Source: Agapanthus africanus
Taxonomy: Eukaryota > Streptophyta > Magnoliopsida > Asparagales > Amaryllidaceae
DNA: 64,000 nt
Assembly: GCA_030015575.1 (NCBI GenBank)
Contig: CM057344.1
Location: forward strand, 186,389,044 to 186,453,043
Direction: 5' to 3'
Made by a program: the position numbers and the translations under genes. The notes under the pieces were generated by a model that saw only the letters and a program-made list of their open reading frames with translations, was not told the origin of the DNA and ran no database searches. Shown here piece by piece: positions 32,905 to 45,086 of this stretch. Position 1 is the stretch's first letter. The number at the start of each line of letters is the position of its first letter.

Positions 32905-34890
32905 TGTTACACCTTGCTTCTTAGCTTAAGCTATATTTTGAAAAATAATTTTCCTATCTTTCTTAAACAGAAAGAATAAATCTAGTTAACCTAAAGATCT
33001 CCGAACAAAAGATCTAAAGTGCATAATTTATGCACTTTAAAATATTCTCCATCTTTCTAAAATAATAGAAAGATAATTTTATTACCAAAAGATAAAATGT
33101 TTTATATTATTCTAAACAAAGAAAAATATAAAATTTGTTAATAAAGACCCTTGGATCTATAATCCAACGGTGCTTAAGCACCCAGGCTGGTACCAATCTT
33201 CCTCTGAGGACTCAGGTACTATTAATAATATTAGCTCTTCTCATATCTTTCTAAACAAGAAAATCAATCGAATATTTTACTTAAATAAGAAAATATTAAT
33301 TGCATTAACAGATAACCCTTGGATCTAAAATTGAATGATGTTTAAGCATCCAGGCCAATCTTAAGATCAATTAGAGAAAACTAAATGATAAATTTTCTCT
33401 ACTTGCCTAACTAATCCATACCCTATATAAAGGACCCTAGAGGTCAAAAAAGAAGAAGAAAAAAGGGTCAAGCCCATAATCTTGATCAGGAACTTAAGTT
33501 CTCTACAATCAAACCTCTTGTCTTATTCCTCATAATCATTATCAACCGAGGAGAGAAAAAGAGATCAATCTCTGTACAAAAAACTTAAGTTTCCTCCATA
33601 AAAGAAGGTTAACCTTCATTACAGAACTTAAGTTCTTTTCGCTGATCTTTAGATCAAACTTCACTTTAAGAAAACTTACGTTTTCTTTAAAGAGATTCTT
33701 TTGATCTTAAGCTCTAGGGTTTGAGAAAATAACCGAACCCCTTCATAAAAAAATGCAACGATGAAAACGAGGAATTTTAAATTTCAAAATAATCGACCAT
33801 GTGATCCATACATAAAAATAGAGATCCCCGATTATAAAATATTGATGTTGGTAATCATTAATGGCTGAAATAGCCATTAACTGAAGATTAAGCTTCATAT
33901 AAAACTTAAGTTTCGGAGGAAAATATATAGAGGTTAATCTCTATCAAAAAATTCTAAGTGACCATGCGCCAAAGGTATATGCGCTAATGTGCTTGTGTCA
34001 CATAGAGATGCGCCAGAAGGGCATGCGCCAATAAAGGCCATGTGCCAATAAAGATATGCACCAAAGACCAAAAAGCCGAAAGCATGCGCTAATCCCCATC
34101 GTATACATAGCATGCGCCACAACCCTGATCTGCCATTGATTTAATATGCTATAGACCCATATAACTTTGTCTGTGCGTGACACGTAGCATGTGCCAGGGC
34201 TTCTAAGCGCCAATATATATACTCCAGAGCCAATTCGTAGTCCGAAATGACTAAGCGTTATAAATCTTAAGCTTCTATAATATCCCTTACATTTTAAGTT
34301 GACCATAATTTAAAACAAGGTTGATGGTCCTTAAGTATATTTTCTAAATTGATCTTAGTCACATATAAGACTAATGATCCTTAGATCAAACCAAAATATA
34401 ACATGAACCGATGGAACAGATGATCTTGGTTCAACCAAAATCTGAGATTTACAAAGTTGGACTAATCCACACCTTACGGGCGACAACATTAGTCTCCGTA
34501 TACAATCCAAAAGCAACCCAAAAATAAACAAACTAAAACACAACATGAAGTGATATATTTGGAGTAAAGAAAATTGTTATCGCTTTACAATAACGTAATT
34601 AACTATAGGGGTTTGCGTCTGGAGGAAAAAGCGTCCCCAGAATCAAAAAACCCTCACATATGAAAGGGAATACGATAAGTCTATTACAACAGTCACATCT
34701 ATCCAAAACTCCGATATACGGAGTCATAAATCAACTTGATATCTTTGGATAGGTGGATGGGTATGTTACATATAGTATCTGCCCCTGCATTCAAGCTAGA
34801 TGCGCTCCCCATGCCTCAGTCCAATTTCCGGCGGTAAACAGCGGACCTCGTCATGTGCCTGCTACCGTCTTTTGGGAAGTGGGGCGTGAC
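32905..34890 (-). mobile_element. Chromovirus-like LTR (Ty3/gypsy type)
   Basis: The minus strand starts TGTCACGCCCCACTTCCCA at 34890 and ends GGTGTAACA at 32905, 1986 bp. The start, and GACGAGGTCCGC slightly downstream, are shared with the insertion at 38866, so the two belong to related families. TGTCACGCCCC is a common start of plant Tekay/Del-type LTRs. The flanking 5-mers (TGAAA and GGTTT) do not match and no primer site is visible, so it may be a recombinant or truncated solo LTR. Confidence 0.55.
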
Positions 34891-35880
34891 AGGTTTTATT
34901 GAAGGCTCATTCAAGTCAGTTCTGCATGAATTCATAAGCAATATAATCACAAGAATTATAAAATTTAATTTTTACATTCCTTGCAATTCAACTCCTTTGA
35001 ATCTTATCATATTCCCTGAATCCACCTTAAACTTCACTTCCGACTTCCTTGATGATCATCTCTCCACTTTTGAATCCTTATGATTAGTGAATTTTAATAC
35101 ATATTTATATAGCCATGTTTATATTTATTTTGCCTATTTTATGTTGTGCCGGGTATGGTTTGTCAATAAATGCATATTACATAGCTAAAAAGGAAAAGTA
35201 CGCAAAAGAAAGATTACGTGTGTTGGGTGTGGACTTCTTAAAACGTAAACAGAAACAAATAAGCAAATTATCAAAAATGAAAAGTGGAACAAGATTCATA
35301 AGATCGAGATTGATCTGTACCAGAAATTTGGAAGCCAAATCTTTCCAAAATTCGGCCATAGCCGAATTTATCCCTATTCTGGCCGAAATTTAATTGATTA
35401 AGGGGATCAAATTTTGAGTGATATTTGTGGATTCTTATATCTTCTGTTACTTGCTCTTCAATTTTCCCTTCACCTTATATATTTTGTTGTATAGACAATT
35501 GAGTTTTAGATCTCTCTTTTATTTTCAAGCCAGGGTTTTTAGTTGATAGATCAAGACAACTGTAAGTTATGAATCCATTTTATTTATGACTTATCTTTTT
35601 AGTATTATGCGTAGCTAAATAATTCTCTAGGGTTAGAATTGCTTGCTATTATTATTGGGTAAATTAACTTTTCTATTCCCTTCTCTTTATTTTTCAATAT
35701 GAGTTTTTTTTATTCAAAGCTTTATATTTTTATTATTACTCTCATAAACTAAACTATATGATGAAAGTTGACACCTTGAATAAGTTTAGGAAAAGGTAAT
35801 AACATCGAAAAACTAATTAGATTAATGAAAGCATGACGAAGTAGAAATCTAATTAGAGTAGGTAAGATGTGGTTTTTTTG
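34891..35880 (+). other. Unassigned AT-rich DNA, possibly gypsy LTR remnant
   Basis: No gene is recognised. A 92-codon open frame at 35115-35393 begins with a hydrophobic stretch followed by a basic region and matches nothing I can defend. The stretch 35470-35650 (TATA-like CCTTATATATTTTG, then TTCTCTAGGGTTAGAATTGC) resembles the promoter-to-U5 part of gypsy LTRs in plus orientation. Confidence 0.3.
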
Positions 35881-37100
35881 TAATAACCAGTCTCCTTTAT
35901 ACCATATTCGTATTTATATAAATAATTTTCCATATTTTTCCTAAATTAATTTCTATCATCTTCCTATTATTATTTTTTCCAAAACCATAACTTCTAATCC
36001 TAAATCCCTACACTAAAACCCAAACCCAATGTCTTAAACTAAACCCCAACTCAGGCCCGCCCATAAAGCCACACCCAAACTAAACCCTTTCTTTTTCCTC
36101 TTCTTCTCCTCTACTGTTACTCATCCGCAGTTTTGAATTCCCCAAAAATCATACCTGAAAAATATCAATTTAATTCCTTTTTTACCCCCTTTAATATCCC
36201 ATTAATTCGATTAATTCTTTTTAATTCCTGATCCATTCAAATCTCTTTCTTTCTCTTAATAATTTGATATCCCCCCTCTCCCCCTCTACCGCACATCGAC
36301 GAACCCCCAACGAACTCCCTCATCCCCGTCGGCCGACCTCCTCACTGCCGTGAGCACCATCGCTAACCTCCACTCTATAGTTGACCCCCCTTATAGCCTC
36401 AAACCGAACCTCTCCTTGTAGCGCTACCATCACAACCCGACCACTGTATATACCGTAGCACCTGCCACGTCTCTATCGTCTCCAGCTTCGGCCACCTGAA
36501 CGCCGCATCACCCCGAGCCCTCTTGCTGCCACACCACCAGCCTCGCACCCGAGCTCCTAGCCGCCACCCGAACCCCCTGCGCCGTCGTCCACTGCATGAA
36601 TGCCGCTGCTAGCCACCTAACCAGAGCCTCGATGCCGCCGGCCTCCTCCCTACATCACCGGGCCAGACCTTTGTGTCTAGCCATGGAGTTTAAGCCAAAG
36701 CTGAGCCTAAGCCCAAACCCAATAGCCGAGCTAAGATTATTGTTGTTGTGGTTTTTGCTTCTCGTACGTGTCATGACGGTGCGTGCCATCACCGTCATCG
36801 TCACTGTGGGGACAACGAATCATCGTCGCAGGCAAGTGCACTCCACTTGCTTAAATGCTATGATAATAATAAATAGATTAATATATATATATAAGTACAC
36901 CGTAGAATACCGACACATTTTAATAACAAACCGTATAAATTTAGTTGTACTGATTTGGGTATAATCGAGTCTAACATCTCGTGATAACGTCATATGGAAA
37001 ATTGTAGAATTAAATAGTGTTTGATTAGTTAAAGGAGATAGACGTTTCGATTAATAACCGAATGCATGACCTAGGTGTTTGATCGATCTGCTAAAATGTG
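35881..37100 (+). other. Possible chromovirus-type LTR with GC-rich core
   Basis: This starts near TGTAATAACCAGTCTCC (35884). It has an AAACCC-rich stretch (36020-36110), an unusually GC-rich core (36270-36690) in an AT-rich neighbourhood, and CGAGTCTAACATCTCGTGA near 36965. Such a layout is seen in plant chromovirus LTRs. I cannot find a matching end or target duplication. The 122-codon frame at 36596-36964 is rich in Ala, Pro and Arg and is probably not a gene. Confidence 0.3.
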
Positions 37101-37619
37101 TGTTTGTAAATACTGCAATCAAGATGGTGTCGCTAGTAGCTAGCCTTGATGACTACGAGTCGTCCGCAGAGAAACGTAAACATTTTTCTTGCCTTAGACT
37201 AGTTGATGAAAGATTGGTTGATTGGTTGTAGATCTATTTTGATACAGATGTAAAGTTTATAAGGAAAAGGCTTGTAGGGTTCATAGGACTTGGTAGCAAT
37301 GGATGAATAACTAAAGATGACTTTTTTTATCTTTTAATAGTTTAAAATTAGATCGATAGTGATGAATGTAGATTAGGGTTTTTTGGAAAAAACTAGGGTT
37401 TCCACTCTTAACCCCTGTCCTTGCATTGATCTCTATTCATATCTAGCCCTTAACAAAATAAGTGTTAAACAGATCTCAAATCGTGGTCGTGACTATCAAT
37501 AAATTGGTAGCGCACCCGATAAAGATGTTAACATTTATTTTGCTAAATTTATAGACTTTAAAAATGTTTAAAAGAAGTTAAATGATCCATTGATCTACCC
37601 TAACCGACAAACCCAAGCA
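37101..37619. other. Unassigned, likely LTR or flank
   Basis: No gene or clear boundary is seen. It may belong to the GagPR-1 LTR, whose left end I could not locate. Confidence 0.3.
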
Positions 37620-38616
37620 AGCTAGGAATTACTCACTCATGAGTGGAGATTTAGAAGAAAGGTTGAAGAATGAAATCATAATGTAAGTGGAGAAAATAAG
37701 TGCAGAAATTAAATGCAGAAAGTAAATGCAAAAAGAAATAAACTAAGATCTACCTTTATTAATCAACTATTTCATACAACACTCCGTTTTGAAAGTAGAT
37801 TACAAAGAACCCTAGTTTTACTCTCGCTCTCTCTCGCTCTCTCTCTTATTGGAGGTAGATGATTAGCTGATGATCACCTGAATACGTGGATCGCTTTGGA
37901 CCTTTTGATCTTTTCGGTTGATGATTTTAGATGTGAAGCTCTCGGTCCTATATATAGTCACAGAAATTATAAACCCTAGATACCATCTATGATTATATGC
38001 TGATAGGATCCAACTCCCAAAATCTCTCATTCAACGGCTCCAAGAATGTCGCGGATCCTCCCCCAAATAGCCTATATTGGCCACCCAACCGCCGCACACT
38101 TGGAGAATCAAGTTCTGGAATTTTTTGTGCTCTTTCATCTTAATTTATGGAGATCCTCTTGATGTCTAGATTCTGAAAATAATTCTCTGAGTTTTTACCA
38201 TTGCTAGATCTCACGATTTGCTTCAATATTTTGGCAGATTTGATTACAATATCTTGATTTATCCGGATCTCTTGGATTCCAGACCTGAACTAATAGTTAC
38301 ACAATATCTCAAATCAAAGTGTTAGTAATATTTGGTATTTTTGAGATATTATCCTAAGTATTTTATATGATATTATATGTTAGGAATATTGATTAGAAAT
38401 ATTTGATATGATATGCATATTTTAATTACAATATTTCATATAAATATTATATGCATGCATTTTCCCTCATTATGTTAATTATAGTATAGAAACATATGAT
38501 AATAAACTTTTTACTCATAAAGCCTCATATGTTCTATAATTACAATAAACACCTTTTAGTACTTAAAAATAATAGGGAAAATGTTCATTCAAATATGCAA
38601 TATTTTAGACTAATCA
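37620..38616 (-). mobile_element. GagPR-1 3' LTR (left end not resolved)
   Basis: The minus strand begins TGATTAGTCTAAAATATTGC at 38616, parallel to TGATCAGTCGAAAATATTGC of GagPR-2 at 59678. A minus-strand TATA box (TATATATAG, 37949-37957) lies about 660 bases in, and the downstream part has CTCATGAGTGAGTAATTCC, the kind of U5 seen in plant Athila/Tat-like elements. The left boundary given is only approximate. Confidence 0.55.
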
Positions 38617-38860
38617 AATACCTTCAAACTTAACTTTGATCGTCCCGAACAAACTAGTTATTAAAGAGAAAAAGGAAAAGAAAATAAAAGAAAAAAAATA
38701 ACTAGCACGCTTTCGTAGGCAACACGATTGCACTTAACACGTGCAACAAGCCTTTAAATCTCTAGGTGTCCCTAGTAGGAGGAGTGTTGTCTCCTGAGGG
38801 TTTTAAGCGGATTACACCCACAAAATCCCATAATCAAAGAAAGATGATGAAAGTTACATA

Positions 38861-38865
38861 CAATG
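38861..38865. repeat. Target duplication, left (CAATG)
   Basis: CAATG here and CAAAG at 41906-41910 flank the 3.0-kb insertion, with one mismatch. The uninterrupted GagPR-2 copy reads TTACATATAAAGATAAG, which fits one site split by the insertion. Confidence 0.6.
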
Positions 38866-41800
38866 TGTCACGCCCCGCTTCCCAGTGTACAACGAAAGGG
38901 ACGCGACGAGGTCCGCTACGTATATACTCAGAAGTACATACGCTAAGCGTATCTAAGCAATATAAAAGTAATCACAAGAGACAAGAGATATAAAAATAAC
39001 AGCAACTTTATTTATTGACGTTATTTTGTACAATGCATGAAAAGGAAATACAACTGATGTAAAAATAATGCCTAAACAATGGCATAACAGGAAATTAAAG
39101 ATACTGAATGGAAATGTACAATGTATAGAGCTCGGGGTCTTCGAGGAACTGATCCAAACCTTCACTGGTGGGCTCGATCTCTGCTGTGTCCAGATCACCT
39201 GACGACATTCAAAGAAGAAAGAAATAGAATGTTGTCAGCAAACATATCACTCGGTAAGTCCCAAAGATAATGGAGAAATAGAAAAGACAGAATAAGAATA
39301 TATCTTTCAAGGTTGTATAATATTGTGTAATATTTTGTTAACGCTGTTGTTTGTAGCTTGGTACAGAAGGATGCCAGTGTATACGAAAGGGGTCTCTATA
39401 TGCTAGAGACCAGGGCAAACTGAAAGTACAAGGAACCGTTATGCCACGGTACAACAGAAACAGGATTCATGTTAGGTGTCTTAATCTTACTGTCTCGTGC
39501 CACTTTTAACACCTTTCGTACCAATCTACCCCTTAAACCCCGTAGTGTTTTGATTGTATTGTTATATTGTATTGTATAAGTTGTATAGTTGGATGACTGA
39601 CTGAAACCATGATATCGGTAACGGATGTAATGGGTGTAAACTGGATTCATGTACATAGAAAGTATATCCATGGTTTGGTTCAGTCAAGTTGATAACTGGA
39701 TTCATGAATTCGTGTGTTCATGTTGAATTGTAATATTATAGATTTAGAGATTGACTTGAATTATATTCAAGTCAACTTAACCAGACTCAAACCCGAGTCG
39801 GACAGTAGAAATGTAAATCGAAGTCCTATAATTGCTAGGGTCCTTAGGGTAATTTATAAAACTTGAGGGGGGTTTATGTAAAAATACTTTTGTATAGTTT
39901 TCAAGATACACCCCAAGTATTTATTATTCGTCTTTAGAGTTGCAATGAGGGTGGATGTTATATTGTGACATTTCTAGTGAAAATATCCTAGTTTTATATA
40001 AATAAAGGTGTTTATCTGTAATATTGATTTATTTGAAGTTCATGGTATTTTAGTGTAAAATTTATTCTTGTGATTTTTAGAAAAAGGTGGAATATTTATA
40101 TTATAACAAAATAGATATTTAAATGATAAATATACATATATTTATACAAAAATAATTTTAATAAATATTTTATATTCCAAAAATCTCATTTTTCTTAAGA
40201 TGTCGTATTTTAAACCTTTCGAGACCGAATGCTCCTTGCGGAGGTCTGAATCTCGCACTACTAACCCCGAGGGTGCACGATAAACCGTACTATCCCGAAC
40301 GGGTTCCCCAAAATGGGTAGTAGCGGCGCTTTGCAAAGATTTATAAATACTAATCCTTTAGAATACGGTTTTATTAAGAAAAAGGTATTTATTTGCAAAA
40401 GTCGATTTTCCGTATTTTAGATTCAAGGGTTTTCTAATTCAACTAGACTATTTCTAAATGGTCTAAACAACAACTTGTTAGATGCCTCAAATCGTCTCTT
40501 TACCGCCAATTGTGGCCAAGTAAGTACAAGTGAAGAAAGGAGGGATCCGCTCACGATTCATCGTGAGACGGGCCTTTTAAAATTATCTTTCTCACTTGCC
40601 TAGCCTAAACACCACAAAGTTAGGTTTAGATAAACGACCGATGTCCACAACTTATCGTATTTTCCTAATAAGAGATCTTTATTTAAAAGTGTATCCAAGC
40701 TAAAACTTTTAGGAATGGTTTTATTAAGAATATGGTATTTAAATGAAACTATTGTTTTATCATATTCTAAGTTTTCAAGGTAGCGTGTTATGTTTGCATA
40801 TGAGTGTGTGAGGAGGTAGGTCATTACCTCGTGATCTACTTTAAGGTATAGCAATGTTAAGGGGGTTAAATGTGAAAACGAAATATTGTGGTATTTAAGT
40901 GAAAAAAATACGATAAATTGGAAAGGCTATCATTTCATGTGATAAAACTTGTTCAAATTATTTGTTAAGTGTTTAATAGTCGACAATAAGATGTTTAAGC
41001 ATGAATGTATTGGTGATAAGCGAGATTTTATAGAAAACCGAATCGGAAATCGGATTTGTTCCGATTACGTCGGGTTTGTAAATTCGTATTTTAGAAAAGA
41101 ATAGAGAGGTAGAATTTGGGGATTTACGAGTTTAGACAACACTAGAGAGTGAGAGGGAAGTAGAGGATTCGCCGGTGCGTCGATTCGTCGTCGAGAGTTC
41201 TTAGCACGATCACCAGAAGTTCGCCTTTGATTTCGTCAGCGCTTCGCCTTTCGCTCGTTTCCAAAGTACTAAGGTTTTCTTCAGATTTTGAAAGAGTGGG
41301 CTCAGAATTTTGGGATGAGAGGGTAGGAGGTAGGGGTGTATTTATAGGGTTAGGCTAGGGTTAGGGTTTTTAATTAAAAAATGTAAAAAGAAATATGTAA
41401 AATCATTAAAATTGGAGTAAAGGAGGTTTTAAAAGCTCTCTGGAAATGGTCTGTGAATTTAAAGTGTGCAGGGGGGTAGAGGAAGTGAAAAGACACAACA
41501 TTGGTGTTGGGGACTCGGCGGTCCGGCCGAATCCGACCAGCGGCGCAGGCCCGAGTCGGCCGGTCCGCCGGCCGAGTCCGATGGTCGGGAGGGGCGGCGA
41601 CGATTGGTGATCTCACTGGTATATTTAACTTTTGGGGTGTACTGGGGTTTTTGTGAGAAAACACGTGTTGACTGTTGGGCTTCTAAAGAATTTAAAACAA
41701 AACAATATTAAAAATAATGTGAGGCAGAGGATTTGAACTCTGGTGGCTTGGTTCAGCAGTGAAAGGTATTACCAATGAGCCACAAGCTCCTTCTTGTAAT

Positions 41801-41905
41801 TATGGTGTGAAATAAATACTTAAAGAGATATCAGCAACATTAAATACTCCAAGTATACTTTGAATTTAAATCAATTCTTTGTACATTAAAAATGTAGTTG
41901 TTACA
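38866..41905 (+). mobile_element. 3.0-kb TG...CA insertion, chromovirus-like LTR start
   Basis: Starts TGTCACGCCCCGCTTCCCA and ends GTTGTTACA, 3040 bp, with a near-perfect 5-bp duplication. Its position is certain because the two sides join into sequence colinear with GagPR-2 (59640-59960). The start matches the LTR at 34890, so it may be a long solo LTR. It also contains a stretch (about 40509-40620) similar to the antisense of the GagPR-1 leader (46370-46490) and a tRNA-like segment (41721-41790), so it may instead be a small composite non-autonomous element. No coding region is seen; it ends 41905. Confidence 0.7.
41721..41790 (-). other. tRNA-like segment (Pol III box A and B)
   Basis: On the minus strand GTGGCTCATTGGTA matches a Pol III box A and GAGTTCAAATCC matches a box B, about 32 bases apart, and CAGAG/CTCTG can pair around the T-loop. 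The acceptor stem pairs poorly and no clear anticodon arm is present, so this is not a working tRNA gene. The start GGAGCTTGTGGCTCA resembles plant SINE heads. It sits near the right end of the 3.0-kb insertion. Confidence 0.5.
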
Positions 41906-41910
41906 CAAAG

Positions 41911-43097
41911 ATAAAGAATATATAAAAGAAATAACTTGAAAATAAGAGTTTCAAACTACACTGGCTTTTTAATACCCATGAGCCCTATCTTAATAGTCAT
42001 GAAAAGATATCAGAAATTACATCATCCCTCAGTAAAACATCGTCTTTAGTCTTCCTCCCTACCTTTTTTCCAAACATAGATCATATACCCCTGTGGGTGT
42101 GTAAAAGACATCCCTACACTTAGAGAATTCAATTCAAACTATCATACTCTTGTCCATATTCCTTAGTACTTTTTAGTCGATGAATCTTTCAGATGGAATT
42201 GCTCACACATTCTACATGTGAATGTTAATACTTCTTCAGGTACTAACCAACCGATTACCAAATGTGTTCACTCTTTTAGACATAATTAGCAATATTCTCA
42301 TCTTGCAATACCTAAGGCTTAGCAGTAGCTCCCAAACCAGTTGGTCTAAGGCACTAGGTGATAAAGCACCCTCGCTATATTTTTTTTATGCTGCCTTAAG
42401 TAATTACAAAACCAGTGTTTATTTTTCTTCACCATTTTTTTTTTATATTTTGTTGATTTATATATTTTTTACCTTCATACTAAGGCTTTTAAACAAGAGC
42501 ATTTCAAGGTATTCTCTACTATCCCAAGTTTCAAGATGTGTGAAATGCGTATAGTAGGGTATCAACGTTCAGATGTTTGGACTCAAGAATAAGGACTATT
42601 TTTCAGACTTTTTTCTATCCTCAAATTAGTGATTCCCTTCATCTTTACTAACCCTTGGGACAACAGCTTAAGATAATCTATTACTAGCTTCATTTTAAAA
42701 CCTCTAATTTTCTTGCTTTTCTTAAAATCTCTTCCTATCTTGCATATGTATTTTTCACTTCCTAAATTTTATTACCAAAAAAAATTTTGTGCTTTTATTT
42801 TAGTATAATGCAAAATGATGAGTGAATAAGCACAAATATCCCCCAAACCTATTTGCAGCAGTGTCCTCACTAATATCATCTTTAAGCTCCAAACCTGTAA
42901 ACTTGGGAGGAAAAGTTCTCAATTATTAGCAAAAGGGGGACAAAAAGGTCAATGACCGTGAAATCCTCCTCCAGACTTATTTTTGTCTCGCAATTTTGTA
43001 AAAATTTGTTTTTCTTTCAAAAGCCAAAATATTTTTCTCCCCCCCGCCAAACTTGACTAAAATAGTTTTAAGCATTTAAAATTATAAGGGGGTAAGG
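41911..43097 (-). other. GagPR-1 3' untranslated region
   Basis: Non-coding DNA colinear with 59960-61138 of GagPR-2. It includes a conserved segment around ACCAGTTGGTCTAAGGCAC (42338-42356), purine tracts in element sense (near 42839, 42966 and 43041) and an inverted repeat (42789-42832). Confidence 0.7.
42789..42832 (-). repeat. Inverted repeat near purine tract, GagPR-1
   Basis: GTGCTTTTATTT ... GAATAAGCAC, ends pairing GTGCTT/AAGCAC. It is followed on the plus strand by CCCCCAAACC. GagPR-2 has the same arrangement at 60838-60881 with a longer stem. Confidence 0.55.
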
Positions 43098-43643
43098 TTA
43101 TTGGTCTATACAAAGCTTTACAAAGACCAAATTCAACACCAACCATTCAAATATTTTATCGATATAACAACATAGTTGGTAGAAAATCATAGATGTGAAG
43201 AAGTGGGTAAATAAGGGGCGTAATCGATCGGGTTTTCGTCTCAGTTGGTAGAGACGATACGGTGATGGTGCACTACTCGCATTCTCGTTCTTGATAAGAA
43301 GAAGGGGTGGCGGTTCAACTTCTTTGGGTGGGGGGTGATTCATAACAACTCCCAAGTTTTCTAGGAATGCGAGTTCTTCGGCAAAAATGTCTTCAAAACT
43401 TCCATCGATATTCCGAATGATAGTCTCATCGGAAAGGAAGTTATGATACTCGGATGGCTCGACTAAATCATTCAACAAGTCAAAGTGTTCAGATTTAAGT
43501 GTGGACGACAGAAGGGTCTTCATGTGTATAATAAATAGCCGGATCAAACAACAACGCACTAGTGACGTCGAGATCAGTATCATGAGGGTCCTTAAATTCG
43601 CAACTGTCGGAAGCTCTCTTTTCGACAGAACATACATGAGCAT
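43098..43643 (-). pseudogene. GagPR-1 acidic C-terminal region
   Basis: 181 codons downstream of the protease, in a shifted frame. The last ~125 match GagPR-2 (HFDLLND..., GSFEDIFAEELAFLENLGVVMNHPP, and the ending DKIFEWLVLN). It has no recognisable enzyme motif. The first ~50 codons are out of frame with the homologous GagPR-2 region, which points to a frameshift near 43500. The function is unknown; it occupies the place where pol would begin in complete elements. Confidence 0.65.
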
Positions 43644-43656
43644 AGGGTTCGAAGGG

Positions 43657-44058
43657 TTAACTTCCTAGATTATAGATGTTAAGCTCAATTGTCATCTTCC
43701 CAAAGGATAGGTTCATTGAACCGTTACGAAAATTGATTATTGCGTTGGATGTTGCTAGAAAAGGCAGACCAAGAATCATCGAAATTTGGTTTCGTGGGTT
43801 TTCTACAGACTGTGTATCTATAACTATAAAGTCCACAGGGAATATAAATTCCCCGACTTTGATTAACACGTCATCTAGCTCACCCTTAGGTTGGGCGATA
43901 GATCGATCGGCCATCTGGAGAGTGCAGTGCGCAGGTTTCAACTCTCTAATACCTAATTGCTCATAAACAGAATACGGAAGTATGTTAACACTAGCATCTA
44001 AATCAAGTAGAGCACGATTGATATTTTTTCCCCAATAGTTATAAATATTGAAGGACAA
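43657..44058 (-). pseudogene. GagPR-1 aspartic protease
   Basis: 133 codons of a gypsy retropepsin-like domain: ALLDLDASVNILPYSVYEQLG, where LDLGAS is expected at the active site (Gly changed to Asp), then HCTLQMADRS, VPVDF-like FPVDFIVIDTQ, and the flap/C-terminal motif ILGLPFLATSNAIINFRNG. Known role: cleavage of Gag. It is out of frame with the upstream gag tail (frameshift near 44000-44058) and probably inactive. Confidence 0.82.
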
Positions 44059-44810
44059 CCGGGATTCTTACATTTCGTGGGCACCAATTGGGTAAGAGAA
44101 TTGCACATATTACTCACTAAGAAAACCTTTTTAGGTACTTGAGTTTTTCTCTTCCTAGTGCACAAGTCCTTTAAAATTTTCGCATAAGACGGAACTTGAT
44201 TGATAGAATCTAAGAGATGAATATTTATATTAACTTGTTTAAAAATATCCACAATCTTCTCCATCTGGGGACTTGGTCTGTTGGCCCTTAACTTTTTTGG
44301 ATAATGAGCTTTATCAATAAGGGTTGGGTCCAACTTTTGAGGAGAAGTTTGTGGGGATGGAATGGTTCCCAAAATTGCATATGGGATGGTCGTAGATGGT
44401 AATTCCTTTAAGGAAATGGGCTGAGGGTTCGAGCCTAGTGGGAAACGGAGAATAGGCTCGGAAGAAGAAGATGGACTAGATGAAGTAGGATTAGAAATAG
44501 TAGCCGGGGTTTCATCGTCGTCAACTTGTTCACTAACATTGTTATTCAGCACTCTTCCCGATCTCAACGTAGTTACGGCACTCACATTATGATTTTGAAG
44601 GATGAGATTCGCGATTTGTGAGTAGCCGGGATTTGGTAGAGGTTGAGATGGAAGTCTCTCTTTCTCTCTCTCACTCATCACGGCATTTAACTGTGCAAGT
44701 TGTGCTTCTATCGATTTAATGCTTTCACCGTGGAAAGCGGTGTGTTGCACTAATGTTTGGATAGAAGACGTTAAGTTATCCGTCGTTTGTGTAGATTGTT
44801 TAATGAACAA
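43998..44810 (-). pseudogene. GagPR-1 gag C-terminal region
   Basis: 270 codons beginning in a coiled, Gln/Ser/Thr-rich stretch (HGESIKSIEAQLAQLNAVMSE), then TLRSGRVLNNNVSEQVD, a Pro/Ser-rich segment, and the conserved YPKKLRANRPSPQMEKIVDIF and KDLCTRKRKTQVPKKVFL motifs found between gag and protease in Athila/Tat-like gypsies. It is in the same frame as the zinc-knuckle piece at 45087-45284 but interrupted by a stop. Confidence 0.75.
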
Positions 44811-45086
44811 TTCTAAGTTTCATTCGAGTGCAGATGTTTTATCGGTATCGGCCATTGGGAAAGAATTATTATAAGGTACAAAGTTGTTGGCCTGACTTTG
44901 AAAAGATAGCGGTTGAAAGGGGTGCTAACTTTGTTGTGGAGGCTGCTATTGCTGAGGAGGAAACCTTTGATAATTATTTTGGCTTGGGAACTGATTTTTA
45001 TTTTGAGACTGGTTTTGGTTCCAAGCGAAATTAGAGTGATTCCTCCATCCCTAATTATATGTGGAGGAATAGGGATCGTTTTTAGG

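Noticed and set aside
32905-34890. Complete solo LTR with target duplication
   Set aside because: The LTR identity is kept, but the flanking five bases (TGAAA and GGTTT) do not match, so a clean solo-LTR origin is not supported.
35115-35393. 92-codon open frame with a hydrophobic N-terminus that faintly recalls the first helix of vitamin K epoxide reductases (LCxxGxxLSxxA)
   Set aside because: Only about nine scattered matches in ~30 residues, the downstream Cys/Ser active-site region is absent, and the surroundings are AT-rich repeat DNA. Chance is the better explanation.
36596-36964. 122-codon Ala/Pro/Arg-rich open frame in a GC-rich patch
   Set aside because: Composition-driven frame without domain motifs, within LTR-like sequence; no sign of splicing or a promoter of its own.
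41721-41790. Functional tRNA gene
   Set aside because: Poor acceptor stem and no clear anticodon arm; only the two Pol III boxes and the T arm are tRNA-like.
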